A stretch of 64,000 nucleotides of DNA from Panicum virgatum. Lineage: Eukaryota; Streptophyta; Magnoliopsida; Poales; Poaceae. The notes under the pieces were generated by a model. That model did not search any database, had not been told where the DNA came from, and worked only from the letters and a program-made list of their open reading frames with translations. Every line of letters starts with the position of its first letter. Position 1 is the stretch's first letter. Below, piece after piece: positions 10,947 through 22,217 of the stretch. The position numbers were made by a program, and so were the translations under genes. The stretch spans positions 40,761,607 to 40,825,606 of the forward strand of contig NC_053150.1 of NCBI RefSeq assembly GCF_016808335.1, written 5' to 3'.

Positions 10947-11215
10947 GGTTATCGTTCTACACCCAACCTTGCCTGTGTAATCGGCCCTGTTCGAGATGCC
11001 TTCGCTGTCGCAATACTCTGAGCCCGTGCTAGACCCCATGTGGTTTGCGGTCTGGTGTTATGTCGTAGCTTGGTTACTTATTATTATTATCTGTATCGAG
11101 TGTCCTCCAAGGTTTGTACGGTTTTGAACCATCTGATGTAATAAATGTGGCATCAGCCTCCTGGGACTGGTGTTTTGTATCACATTTAAGTTCTCTCTTA
11201 TGAAGGGACGCTTCA

Positions 11216-12250
11216 GCGCTGCGCGACACGGGAGGGGTGGCGGGGAGAGGAGAGGACGATGCGGCGGCATGGGGGACGGGAGGAGGCTGTGGCGGAGAGA
11301 GAGAGGAGGGGATGCGCTGCGCCGCCGTGTCCCCGCGTGCAAGCTCGCGCCGCTGTAGAGGAAGGAGACAGGGAGAGGTGGAGGCTTCGTCGTCAAAGCA
11401 GCTGCGCCTGGGCTCCGAACGCAAGGTGGGGGCGGCCTCGACGGCAAGCCAGTGGCAACAGGTTGTGGTCCCCGGAGCCAAGCAGGCTGAAGACGAGGCG
11501 ACGAGCTCCTCGGGGTGGTCGGTGGTGTGGTCCTCCTCGCCGACGGCCTCGGCGACGGAGGCAAGGATCTGCGGTGTCGTCGTGGCGAGGGCCGGCGTAG
11601 GGGACGGCGGCGGGGGCCTACGGCAGCGCAAGCGTGGAGGGCGGCGGCGGCGGATCTGCCGAGGAAGGGGGCAGCGGAATGGAAGAGGCGGTGGGGAACG
11701 AGGTGCGTTCCAATTAAATTAAATGCTTCCTTGATGTTGGACGGACTCAACCAGCCGTTCCAATCGATAAGAATACGGCCGCTGTAGAAAAGTCATTACC
11801 ATTTAGAAAATCTAAAACGATTAATAATTTAAGATGGACGAAGTACACGACAAAAAAGCACTGGGCTTTTAGTAGGCAAGGACGGGATCGTGAAAATACC
11901 CTGGCCACTAGAGTCCACCACAAAAGGCCCGCATGATACCGTAGCCTAGAGCTGGAGGCGCACCGTTTTCTGCAGCTGCTGCAGGTTTTAGCGCAGCAAC
12001 TGGGCAGACAGGGGTGGGCGGACCCAGGGCCTAACGACCCTGGGCACGCAAAGAGGCTAGAATCAGCTCTAATAGCTATCTTTGTCATACGTGACGTTCA
12101 AATTAATTTATCATGGTTGTAATCCTCTTTAGTTAGAGATGGAAAAAGAATTGTATTAGACTTGATCCAGACTCCATTCTCTACCTGGGTCGCCCGACAC
12201 CCCCCAGGACCCTGCACGAGTTCACGCGCAGAGGAGCCAGCCAAGCCCGG

Positions 12251-12295
<45 letters not shown>

Positions 12296-13431
12296 GCAGT
12301 TTGAGACTCGGCAATGCGTACAGGCTACAGCGTACTGCCAAGCGAGTCGCAACCAGAACCCGGCGAGTCGGCGTCTGGGCGACCCTTCACCCGCTTTGGA
12401 CTGTGGCTACTTGGCAAGTTCTCGTGGACTCAGATCTTGCCTCCGCTTTACTTCCTGTGTGCGGCATGCGGTGTGCCGGGGCCCGAGATGGGAGATTCAT
12501 CGAACGCCACAGAATCTATCAATGTGACACACACACACACGGGAACAGAATGGTAGGGCAAAAAGCAGTGGCATTCCCACGGCGGCTCCGCCCCCAGGAG
12601 GTGCCCGACCGGCCGCCCGGGCGTCAGTTCAAGATCGCGCTAGCTGCCTCTGCACGCGAGTTCAAGATCGCGCGGAAAGCAGCGGCACCAGCCGGCCGCT
12701 GCACGAAATCATTCGGGAGCTTGGGGCTTCAGATGAAGCGTCCGATCACTCCGGCCGGTCGGTCTACCACCAGGCACCAACAAATCCGAGGGCAGGGCAC
12801 CGGGCTCGGCTGCTCTCGGTTGCTTGTTTCTCCCGTACCCATGGGCCACGGATCACGGGCGGGGGCAGGTGGCTGGTCACTGGTGGCGTTGGCATTCGCG
12901 CGCACGAGGCCCGCCCAGGCCAGAAGGAGTAATTGGCGGTCACAGTCTGGAGGCCTCGCGGTGGGTGGTGGTTCGCTTGGTGCCCCCCGCGCGCCATGAC
13001 GCGACGCGATCGCTTGCTCCGGCGCGGCGGGGCCGAGAAGAAGAGGAGAGGGGCGGGGATGATCTGGATCTGGTGGTCAGCCGTGAGGCCGGGCAGGGCG
13101 CACGTACGTGGACGCCGCGGGAACCAGGAAGCCGCCGCCGCGGGCGAGGCGGGGCAGGTGCCAGCGGACGCGCGTGCGCGGTGGCGCGGTGGTCCGTGGC
13201 TCCGACTCCGTGGTCCTTGGTGCTGATGACTGCTCCGCCGGGTGCCGGGGCGTTTGTGCACAAGTACCATCCAGGAAGTAGTTGAAGTTGGGGATTCTCA
13301 AACTTGTGGCCGCGTAGTATACTAGTCCCAATGTACTTTCGTTGCTCCTTGTGTTGTACCGCTGCTGTATTCCGTCATTTGAGAGCCAATCGAGACAGTG
13401 GAACGACCGGCCATGTATCATGTGATGTGAG
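11216..13431. other. Intergenic, no gene supported
   Basis: GC-rich (11216-11740 and 12560-13270) with long overlapping ORFs on both strands that lack any recognisable domain and are Arg/Gly/Pro-rich, as expected from composition alone. A (GA)n tract lies at 12253-12293. I see no splice structure linking the ORFs. Confidence 0.5.
12253..12293 (+). repeat. (GA)n microsatellite
   Basis: About 41 bases of uninterrupted GA dinucleotide. Confidence 0.95.
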
Positions 13432-15946
13432 CAGGGTTTATGTTACCGACCGGTCCGGTCAAACCGGCGGGGTCCGCTACCGGTATACCGGACCGGTTTG
13501 GTTAGAAATTGGTCCAAACCAGTCGAAGTCAAATTTGAATTTAAAATCCTCTGTGCAAACGGTTCGTACCGGTATACCGGCCGGTTTGGCCGGTTTACCG
13601 TTGATTTAATGATATTTTCCGACGGTTAAAAGTGGTTCCCCGGTGTGAAATAAAAAGAAATTTCGGCATGAGCTATACACATATTAATGTAAATGACCAC
13701 ACCAAAGCAACAATTTATAATCACGCATACAAATACAATAGTAATAAGCGTGCATACAAATACCGAGTCATACACTTATACACATCAAATAAAAGTTCAA
13801 CGTAGGAATGAGAAGACCCCCATTTAGGACGCGGTTTGGTATTCGGCGGTGGACATCAAAGCGATACCTCGCACTCTAAGCAGCTCTGTCTTATAGTGTT
13901 GCCAAGTTTGGCTCGTCCACGCCGATGTTGTCTGCCATTCCTGAACTAACATAGTGTAAAAATGAGGGTCTTCCCATTCGTACACTCATCTCGTCGGTGA
14001 CTGCATGCTGATGTCAGGAATGTGGTAGTGAAAAGAATGACTGGAATCGCTGTAGGAGGAAGAAGAGTACTGTGGAGTGTCGTAGTCCGTCGGTCCACTT
14101 GTTCTCCTCTGCGTTTGCAGTGCTCCATGGTCAGTGTCCTAAGTAGCATGTGTGAACTGAGTCTCCCCTGCAATCAACCATATATCATAATTAGTAGTCA
14201 ATACTCATAGTCAGAAATATGTGTGCATTTATATGTGCAATGTATACCTGTGAAACGAACACTACGAGCACCACCACTACCACCAGCAGCACCACCAGCA
14301 CCACCACCACTACCACCAGCACCACCACCAGCATCAGCATCAGAACCGTCACTATCATCACCATCATCGGCCGAGCTGCTATCCTTGCACTCCTGATACG
14401 GAGGACTACGCTCACCTTCGCCATCATCAGTCTCGGTGTCGCTGCTCACTGGTTTTGCTGTTCTTTTGCCTTTTCGACGCTTCGGGTCACCTTTCGTAGG
14501 CCCCTTCTGCAACTTCCTCTTCCCTAGGTGAGTGTCACCCACATTTTTACGTGTCCAATCGCTGATAGAATTATCCCTCGTAGCCTCACGTAGATCTGAC
14601 ACGTTTATTTGATCTCTGACAAGATGGGACGGGAGAGGGATGTCACCGTCATCATCATCCTCGTCCAGAACTGGAGCTCGGTTAGATCTACCATATTCCA
14701 TCTATTCCCGCACCGGATTATTCTCATCATAGAAAGAAAGATGGGCCAGCTGGTCAATGAAATCACCTTTTTCACGCATCGATGGGCCGGAGACCTCCTC
14801 AAGTCGGAGGAAGGTTGTAGTTGACATAGACAAGCTTGCTAAGTTTCTTGAGTCCACGAAACATTTGTTGAGTTGGATCCATCGTATATGCATACCTCGG
14901 ATTTAGGACAGCAGCTGCAAAATATAAATCACTTCAAATAAGCATAAGGTCAATAGAGCTTAAAAATAGATGACTCGTGTGTGCTTACCTGGACCCACAT
15001 ACGTGTCTATGAACACGTCACCCAACCTCTCGTCCACCACTTGAATATACTCCTTAAGTGTGGAAACATTTATTCCAAAGAAAGAACGCAGCTCCTGTTT
15101 CATAGTCTGGTAGGCCATCACGACTTCGCACATGTTCGGCTTCTTGTCCTGATCAGCGAAGCGGAGGAACTTGTATATTGGTTGAACTGTGTCGATGATA
15201 TATTTCAATGCATTCCACAACTCCATACTTGCAAAATTTGCATGAGTAAATCTACCATCTTCGCTATTCGCCCATTTGCTGTGTTGGAACTCAGTAGATG
15301 CCATCCACTGCATGAAACGATCACGTTTCCGATAGATGCTCTCTAGGAACATGTAGTTGGTTCCAAATCGAGTGTCATTCCACTTGACCAACTCACCACT
15401 GATTGCGTTTTTCATCATTGTATTCAATTGACCATGATTGTGTAACCAATTTGAAATTCGCTTGCACTGCTTGATCATAACACCATGTTCAGGCCTTCGA
15501 CATGTATCCTTCAACATCAAATTGACGGTGTGTGCTAGACAAGGTGTCCAAGCTATGTGTTCATACCGACCGGTTTGACCGGTTTACCGGTCTGGTCTAA
15601 CCGGTTACCGGTGTTTTAACCAAAAAATCCGACGGTTTAAAAGTGGTTTCTCGGTTTGACCGGTTTACCGGTCGCCATATGCGGTGGGCCTTAATGGGCC
15701 GGTCCATTTTTTTTCTTTTTTTTTGATTTAACTTCATATGCCCGCAAACTATACTAAATGGACGATTTTTTGAGAAAATTTGACACCATTAGATTCATCG
15801 CACCTTGAAGTATTTTTAGAAATTTTTTGGGAATTTTTTATTTTTTGAATTTAAATTTAAATTTTGAATTTGAGCCGGTTGTACCGGGCCGGACCGGTTT
15901 GACCGGTAAAACCGGTTACCGGTTCCCACCTGTTTGGTTAAGCCTG
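13432..15946 (-). mobile_element. hAT transposon, internally decayed, 2515 bp
   Basis: It begins CAGGGTTTA and ends TAAGCCTG, so the terminal inverted repeats match at 7 of 9 positions. It is flanked by a perfect 8-bp target duplication GATGTGAG (13424-13431 and 15947-15954), the hAT signature. Both subterminal regions (13445-13640 and 15565-15930) are packed with copies of ACCGGT, CCGGTTTACCGG and relatives on both strands, the kind of subterminal repeat that hAT transposases bind. The interior carries the C-terminal half of a hAT transposase on minus. The right subterminal block begins abruptly inside the transposase frame, so the N-terminal half has been deleted. Confidence 0.9.
14200..15560 (-). 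pseudogene. hAT transposase fragment (C-terminal half)
   Basis: The minus-strand reading frame starts at the deletion edge near 15560 with TPCLAHTVNLMLKD, a conserved hAT transposase motif. It continues through WNDTRFGTNY and VVMAYQTM to a good splice donor (GTAAGC, 14983-14988). The next exon begins at 14915 after TTTTGCAG and opens with AVLNPRYAYT, also typical of hAT proteins. It hits TGA within about 40 residues. A further open frame (14200-14701) encodes an acidic Asp-rich tail and Gly repeats from the ACC/AGC trinucleotide run at 14265-14345. BED finger and the N-terminal catalytic region are missing, so it is not functional. Confidence 0.85.
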
Positions 15947-15954
15947 GATGTGAG

Positions 15955-17102
15955 TCGGTACAACCACACAACAGAAGACCATGCCCAATTGGCCAAATCC
16001 CTCGCCCATCTGGTCCAAGAAATTATATATTGCTCATTTGTTACTTTACGGGGTGTAACATGATTTTAAAAGGTCCAATATATATCATCATATGTTTGAG
16101 ACCAACAATACGGATATTTAGCATGCAAAAGTATATAAAAAATGGCTTCCACAAAATTTCTTAAACAATACTTGTTACAACTAATAATATATATGTAAGA
16201 AAAAAAGTCAATGCACATGCAAATGTAAAAAGGATTACAGAAAAGCTACGAAAAGAATTACAGAAATCTGACGGAAACTAGGTGCACTTTATGGATCGAT
16301 TTGGCGTGGGCACCTCTCGCCTTCGACCGAGCTAGGTATCAATTGACAGACCGAGTTATAAATACGGTTGGAGGAATGGCAGAGATGCTCACAATCACGT
16401 GTGGATAACTTTTTCAAGTATTCCAAAAATTATTTGCACCATTTCTTAAAAGAATTGAGTGGACGAAATATCGCTGTCACATTTTTATAACAAGTCATTT
16501 AATCACGTGAGCAAGAGAAGGAAAATTTTGGCTTTGTTCTTCATCAACTCCAAACATAACAAATGATCATTCTATCCGCTATGACTCTAGAGGTGCAAGT
16601 GGGTATCCAATGGTGTTTTTTTGTATCAGCTAATTAATTACAATTGCATACCACATTTGCTCTTTTTTTTCAAATTATTTATGCATAATACTATTGTAGT
16701 TCATTTTATCGACTTTTTGAGTCGATTTAGTGACTCAAAAATTATCTAACTTAATCTCTAATCACAAGTATTTAAAATCATGATATGTACCATAATTGAC
16801 ATCACGACAGCAAATGAACACTAACTCTCATGCTTCCGAACGTTTTATCTCCATGCGTATGGCAGCAGGTGCGCTCTTACGGTGTGCAAGTGCAACAGTG
16901 CACACACAGGAGTATGCTGTGCGCAGGCCAGAGCCAGACCAGAAGCCCGCAAGGGGACAAGCAGGTTCTGTAGGCTCGACACGATAAACTGTCTCCGAAA
17001 ATACAGGAGCAGCTCATGTCGCTGTACTTGCCGCCGGGGCACCCTGGCACGGGCAGGCAGGTGGTACCCGGTGGCGCGATAGGCTGCGAAGCGAAGCGCC
17101 AG

Positions 17103-17146
<44 letters not shown>

Positions 17147-17385
17147 CGCGTCGTGCACTCGTGCCGCGTCACCCCTTGGGAACGCCAGCCACACAGCGCC
17201 GTGGACCGCCCCCGACGCAGCGCAGAGGGAGGGGAAAATAGAGAGAGAGAGAGAGAGGAACGGGAAGGAAACCGGCGGACGGGGACCAAAACCTCGTTCC
17301 CTCCCCGTCGCCTCCTCCGTCGTCTTCCTCCTCCCCGCCTCGGTGGGTCCGCTGCCCCCCGCGGCCCCGCCACGCGCCGGCCTCC
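15955..17385. other. Upstream region of GAPN
   Basis: AT-rich up to about 16800, then GC-rich. No gene is supported. It includes the poly-C tract at 17103-17145 and a short GA run near 17240. Confidence 0.5.
17103..17145 (+). repeat. Poly-C homopolymer, 43 bases
   Basis: An uninterrupted run of 43 C about 240 bases upstream of the probable GAPN TATA box. It creates spurious poly-Pro and poly-Gly ORFs. The true length may be uncertain because such runs sequence and assemble poorly. Confidence 0.95.
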
Positions 17386-17392
17386 TATTTAA
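17386..17392 (+). promoter_or_regulatory. Probable TATA box of GAPN
   Basis: TATTTAA in a GC-rich context, 219 bases before the GAPN start codon; the intervening CT-rich sequence fits a grass 5' UTR. Confidence 0.55.
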
Positions 17393-17610
17393 CCCCATCC
17401 CCCGCGCCCCTGCTCCGCCACTCGCGCACCCATCACGCCCCCAACCACCCACCTCCCTCCCGTCCCGAGCCCTCAGAGCCACCACCGCAGCAGCTCGAGC
17501 TGCCCCTGCGTGCCCCACTGTGCCCTGCATCTCCGCCACAAGTCAGCTCGATCGCTCGCTCCGCCGGTGTTGGTTGTGCTGGTGGTAGGTAGGCAGGCGC
17601 GGCGGCGGCC

Positions 17611-20600
17611 ATGGCGCTGGCGGGGACGGGGGCGTTCGCGGAGATCCTCGACGGCGGCGAGGTGTACAAGTACTACGCCGACGGGGAGTGGCGCGCCTCC
17701 GGCTCCGGCAAGTCCGTCCCCATCGTCAACCCCACCACCCGCAAGACGCAGTACAGGGTGCAAGGTGCGGGCTCTCGCTTGTGCTTGTGCTTGTGCTTGT
17801 GGTCCCCTGTTTTCTCCACATGCCCCTAGCAAGCGCCGGCTCCAAAAACCTCGGGGAGCTAGTGCTAGTGCTGTGCTGCTGTCCCCTGGTTTGGGGGAAG
17901 AGACGGTTGATGGGGACCCAAACGTGCTACCGTCAAATTCCGTCGATATTCACCAAGTTAACTTGGCCGAGGAGCGTCATTAATGGCTGCCTCCGCTATC
18001 ACTTTCCTTAATTATGCTGACCGTCTCTGATAGAGCCTCTTAACTACTGCCCCAAATAGTCTCGCTTTCCATGCTTAATTCTGCTGTTCCCCAGTTGAGC
18101 CACCTCGCAATTTAGAACCCATCTTCAGCTAACCAGTTATCCAATGGATTAGCGTTTAATATAAGCTTTGATAGTAGTAGTTACTAGTTCAGTGTCTCTG
18201 TGAACGGCAAAAGGAGTTGACCTCACAATCTGCTGGTTGGTCTCGGTCCTCTGCCTGTCCAGCATGCACCCAGGAGGAGGTGAACAAGGTGATGGAGGCG
18301 GCCAAGGTTGCACAGAAGGCGTGGGCCCGGACGCCGCTATGGAAGCGCGCCGAGCTCCTCCACAAGGCCGCCGCGATCCTGAAGGAGCACAAGGCACCGA
18401 TCGCCGAGTGCCTTGTCAAGGAGATCGCCAAGCCGGCCAAGGACGCTATTTCTGAGGTCGCCAGCAGATGAAAAATCCTGATTGTGTTTTGCCCTGTTTC
18501 TTCGGTTGAGACTGCTGACAGATGATACTGTCCTCTTGGGTTTGTTAATAGGTTGTGCGGTCTGGGGATTTGATATCGTACACAGCTGAGGAGGGTGTTC
18601 GCATACTGGGGGAGGGCAAGCTGCTGGTTTCTGATAGCTTCCCCGGTAATGAGCGGAACAAGTACTGCCTGAGCTCCAAGGTATAGCTGTACTACTATTA
18701 TTTTGCTGGCCCCATCGTTTTCACTATGACATTGTACCATGGTTTATTCATAAATGTTATGTGACAACTAAGCTAAGTTGATGCTTGTATTTATGTTTAC
18801 CATATTAACTGATTTGACCAATGATGAAAGCTTGGAATGGGCAATAAAGTATTAGTTTGTGGTACAGTATGTCATCTCTAATACAGTGATAAATATGCAG
18901 CTCGTTTTCCTGAGGAAATTATATATGTATCTTATTGACATGCAAAGGAGGATGGAATATTTCTCGAATTCCTCCGATTCCTTTTACTTTGTAATGCTGT
19001 GATTGCTCAGGTTTTGTGATAAATATACAGTGATGTCTTGTCTTTTCGTTTATGATGTCGTTGCAATGCCATGATTGCTAAGGTTTTGTATTTTTCTCTC
19101 CTAGCATGATGTGTTGGTCCCTTGTCCATCCTATTTTTCCTCTGTGTCATTGATTTTGTGTCTCCAAACTCAACTGTAAATGTACCAAACTGGGTGGAAA
19201 TTGGTCAGATTCAGCCATAGCTCAAAGGAAACATAGGATCAAACAACTGAGGACTAGTATCGTGCCTTGAGCTGGGATTCTGATAACTTCTGTAAAATGG
19301 TTGGTTGCTGCTAATTTGCAAATCTTGCCATGGATTGAATCATCCATTAGCATCAGAATGATAGATTTTTTGCAACCCTTGCAAAAGTAGGAAGAGAAAC
19401 CATAGTCTATTACTAGTGCAGTCACTTCATTGATATTTGTTCAACCTAAGTAATCTTGTTCCTCAGTGTATTATTGAAATCATCGACGCTGTTGCTTTAT
19501 GAAGGGATCTTTTCACCTTTACTTTCTAAACCAACTTGCTGACCCTTGTGACCACTTTACATTCAGTTATGTTTGTTAGAATGTAACTCCAAAAACCATA
19601 CATTCAGTTATGGACTCAACACCAAACTTTCAGTTATGGGCTCAACAACCAAACAATATTGTTTCGTTAAAAAAAAAACCAAACAATATTGTTGCTAAAT
19701 GAATTTACAGATGTTAAACTGTAGCACTCAATATCCATGCATTCAGTAGAAATTAACAATTCAGGTACTTTTGTCTTGAGACAAGATATAAATATTATAG
19801 CTGCTAAGTTGCCTATTGGTTCTCCCTGAAGAGTAGGGGACACTATCAATATTGTTTCCTTCCGTACCTAATATATCATCCTGTTCATGTAGATACCCCT
19901 TGGAGTAGTTTTGGCAATCCCGCCATTTAACTATCCTGTCAACCTAGCAGTTTCTAAGATTGGCCCAGCACTAATAGCTGGCAATTCTCTTGTGCTCAAG
20001 CCTCCAACTCAGGTATGTTATTACTTTTAGTTAACCTTTATATCCTTCCTGAGTGCTTTTGAAGTAAAAAAGATGCTTATATGAAGTACTATTGTTCAAT
20101 AGGGTGCAGTGGCTGCACTTCATATGGTACACTGCTTCCACCTGGCTGGTTTCCCGAAAGGCTTGATTAGTTGTGTGACTGGGAAGGGTTCTGAAATAGG
20201 TGATTTTCTTACAATGCATCCTGGAGTCAACTGCATAAGGTAAGTACCAGCAGTGCTTGTTGATAGTTGATATCTTCAGTTTCAGTGAGACAACCTTATT
20301 TGTTTCTTTGCTTCTTAGTTTTACTGGAGGTGATACTGGTATAGCCATTTCAAAGAAGGCTGGAATGGTCCCTCTTCAAATGGAGCTTGGAGGGAAAGAT
20401 GCTTGTATCGTGCTAGAGGATGCAGATCTCGACTTAGTTGCTGCAAATATAGTAAAGGGTGGCTTCTCGTACAGGTACTGAATAACGATGTCTGACATTT
20501 ATAGAGCAAAATGCACATTTATATCACCACTTCATTTGATCCATCGGACAACCAGACTTGTCGAAATCTGCTCATCAACATTCCTTAGAAGCGTGAAAGT

Positions 20601-21591
20601 AACAATTGGAAATTAATAAAAGCTTTTAGCTAACACAACATGGTATGTTGTACCCAAGTTGGTTTCTTATTACTACTATTGTTTCAATGGAGACCAGTGT
20701 TACTTCTGACGTGGATAACATACTCTCCCATCTTTGTTACTTCTTGATATTGTACTCAAATATATTTTCATCACAGTGGACAGAGGTGCACTGCTGTGAA
20801 AGTAGTGCTGATCATGGAATCAATAGCTGATGCCGTGGTAGAGAAGGTTAACGCCAAGTTGGCAAAACTGAAAGTTGGGCCACCTGAGGACGACTCTGAT
20901 ATCACCCCAGTTGTAACAGAATCCTCAGCCAACTTCATTGAAGGCCTGGTGATGGATGCAAAGGAGAAAGGAGCAACCTTCTGTCAGGAATACAGAAGAG
21001 AGGGCAACCTCATCTGGCCGTTGCTGCTGGATCATGTCCGTCCTGACATGAGGATCGCTTGGGAAGAACCTTTTGGCCCCGTATTGCCTGTAATCAGGAT
21101 CAACTCAGTTGAGGAGGGCATCCACCATTGCAACGCCAGCAACTTTGGCCTGCAGGTTATTTCCTTCTCCCCTCCCCATTAGGAGCGTACCATTACCATT
21201 ATCCAGCATCTTCAACTGATTTTGTGTGCATGACCTATTTCAGGGATGTGTTTTCACAAGAGATATCAACAAGGCAATCCTGATCAGTGATGCAATGGAG
21301 ACTGGAACCGTTCAGATCAACTCTGCACCGGCTCGTGGACCTGACCATTTCCCCTTCCAGGTACTTGCTATCACAATTACGGTGGAATTGGAACAACCTG
21401 CTGTGACCATCAATTTGCGCCAAGAGGTTAATTTGCTCCACGTGTGTTTCTAATCTTATGTTTTCTCTGGATTGCAGGGTCTGAAGGACAGTGGCATTGG
21501 CTCCCAGGGGATAACTAACAGCATAAACATGATGACCAAGGTGAAGAGCACTGTCATAAACCTGCCATCACCATCCTACACCATGGGCTGA
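17611..21591 (+). CDS. GAPN: NADP-dependent non-phosphorylating glyceraldehyde-3-phosphate dehydrogenase
   Basis: Oxidises glyceraldehyde-3-phosphate to 3-phosphoglycerate in the cytosol and makes NADPH (ALDH11 family). Nine exons with GT-AG introns: 17611..17764, 18263..18456, 18552..18680, 19893..20012, 20103..20239, 20319..20474, 20777..21155, 21244..21360, 21478..21591. They join in frame to 499 residues, close to the usual 496-498. Visible active-site motifs: the Asn of IPPFNYP (about residue 172), the general-base Glu in MELGGKD (267) and the nucleophile in GQRCTA (Cys301); the C-terminal exon has [11 protein letters not shown]. The start at 17611 fits the family N-terminus ([12 protein letters not shown]). 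Intron 3 is 1.2 kb and holds a 13-base insertion flanked by 17-bp repeats (19647-19693). The gene is convergent with FAD6, 626 bases apart. Confidence 0.95.
19647..19693 (+). repeat. A-tail mini-insertion with 17-bp direct repeats (GAPN intron 3)
   Basis: AACCAAACAATATTGTT occurs at 19647-19663 and 19677-19693, separated by 13 bases (TCGTT then A8). The pattern resembles a retroposon tail between target duplications. Confidence 0.75.
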
Positions 21592-21728
21592 GATGTTCAT
21601 GTAGAGGGGAGTTGTATGTTTTATAGCCGCAAGAGCACCATGTAGAGAATTCAAATGTTCCATAGGCACGTGAAATTTGTATGCTATTTGCACTTCAGTT
21701 CTGCGTGTACCAGATCTTTTGCATGAAG

Positions 21729-21734
21729 AATAAA
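21729..21734 (+). terminator. Polyadenylation signal AATAAA of GAPN
   Basis: AATAAA 138 bases after the stop codon; the best match in the 3' UTR. Confidence 0.55.
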
Positions 21735-22217
21735 GTGCGTCAAAAGTATTTTATCCTGATGCTTTTTCACCATGAAATTTGTCCTCATGCTATTTACATT
21801 GCTAGGCAAGATCAATTGAAAAGGGTGCATGCTACTGACAGCGTAATGAAGTAACAAAGAGACCGATAACAGTAACTATTAAAATATCAGCAAATTTGCA
21901 AGGAGTTGCCTGCAGACTTTTGGGAACTCGTTGAAACACGCTAGTGTATCTATATAATGATATACAAATGTATTAGAGAGCCGTACAAATGCTTCATGTT
22001 CGACAATCTGTGTAAGGCGTAAAGTCGAGAAAAAATTGGCATTATTTTTCAGCAACCTTTCAGAAACAATTGTTTTTCCTTTTCTGCGACACAATTTGGC
22101 ATAGTAATTCGGTCAAAATTTGGGGTGTGCATCAATGGTGTTAGGAAGTGTCTTCAGGACTGAGTCATTGTATTGTTCGCCTGGCCAATGATACTCTAGC
22201 CAACAGTAGCCATGGCA

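Larger units (their letters stand above)
1..11215 (+). mobile_element. Ty3/gypsy chromovirus (Del/Tekay type), 3' portion
   Basis: The 3' part of an LTR retrotransposon on the + strand; its 5' LTR, gag and the start of protease lie before the window. The order protease, reverse transcriptase, RNase H, integrase, chromodomain, 3' LTR is the Ty3/gypsy order, and the C-terminal chromodomain places it among chromoviruses. The 3.5 kb LTR fits the Del/Tekay lineage (inference from family knowledge). The element is interrupted at 1345-5739 by a solo LTR in the opposite orientation. Its reading frame contains two stop codons, so this copy is dead. Its TSD cannot be checked because the 5' end is missing. 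Confidence 0.9.
7690..11215 (+). repeat. 3' LTR of the chromovirus (LTR A), about 3.5 kb
   Basis: It starts with TGTAACATCCC directly after a purine-rich stretch (AAGTGGGGTAGG) that serves as polypurine tract. The 3' end is ambiguous: TATCACA ends at 11184 and GGGACGCTTCA ends at 11215, both giving a CA end. Base composition changes sharply after 11215, so I prefer that. A pyrimidine-rich GC-rich U3 (7850-8770) leads to TATAAAA at 8776. Downstream are a GC-rich leader, two exons of an acidic ORF (9693-9809, 10909-10946), three palindromes (10529-10576) and a hairpin (10870-10887). Confidence 0.8.

Noticed and set aside
11058..11750. 230-codon minus ORF overlapping the LTR A end
   Set aside because: No recognisable domain, opposing open frames of similar length; composition effect of GC-rich DNA.
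12301..12999. 232-codon + ORF
   Set aside because: Starts within microsatellite-flanked sequence, biased composition, no domain.
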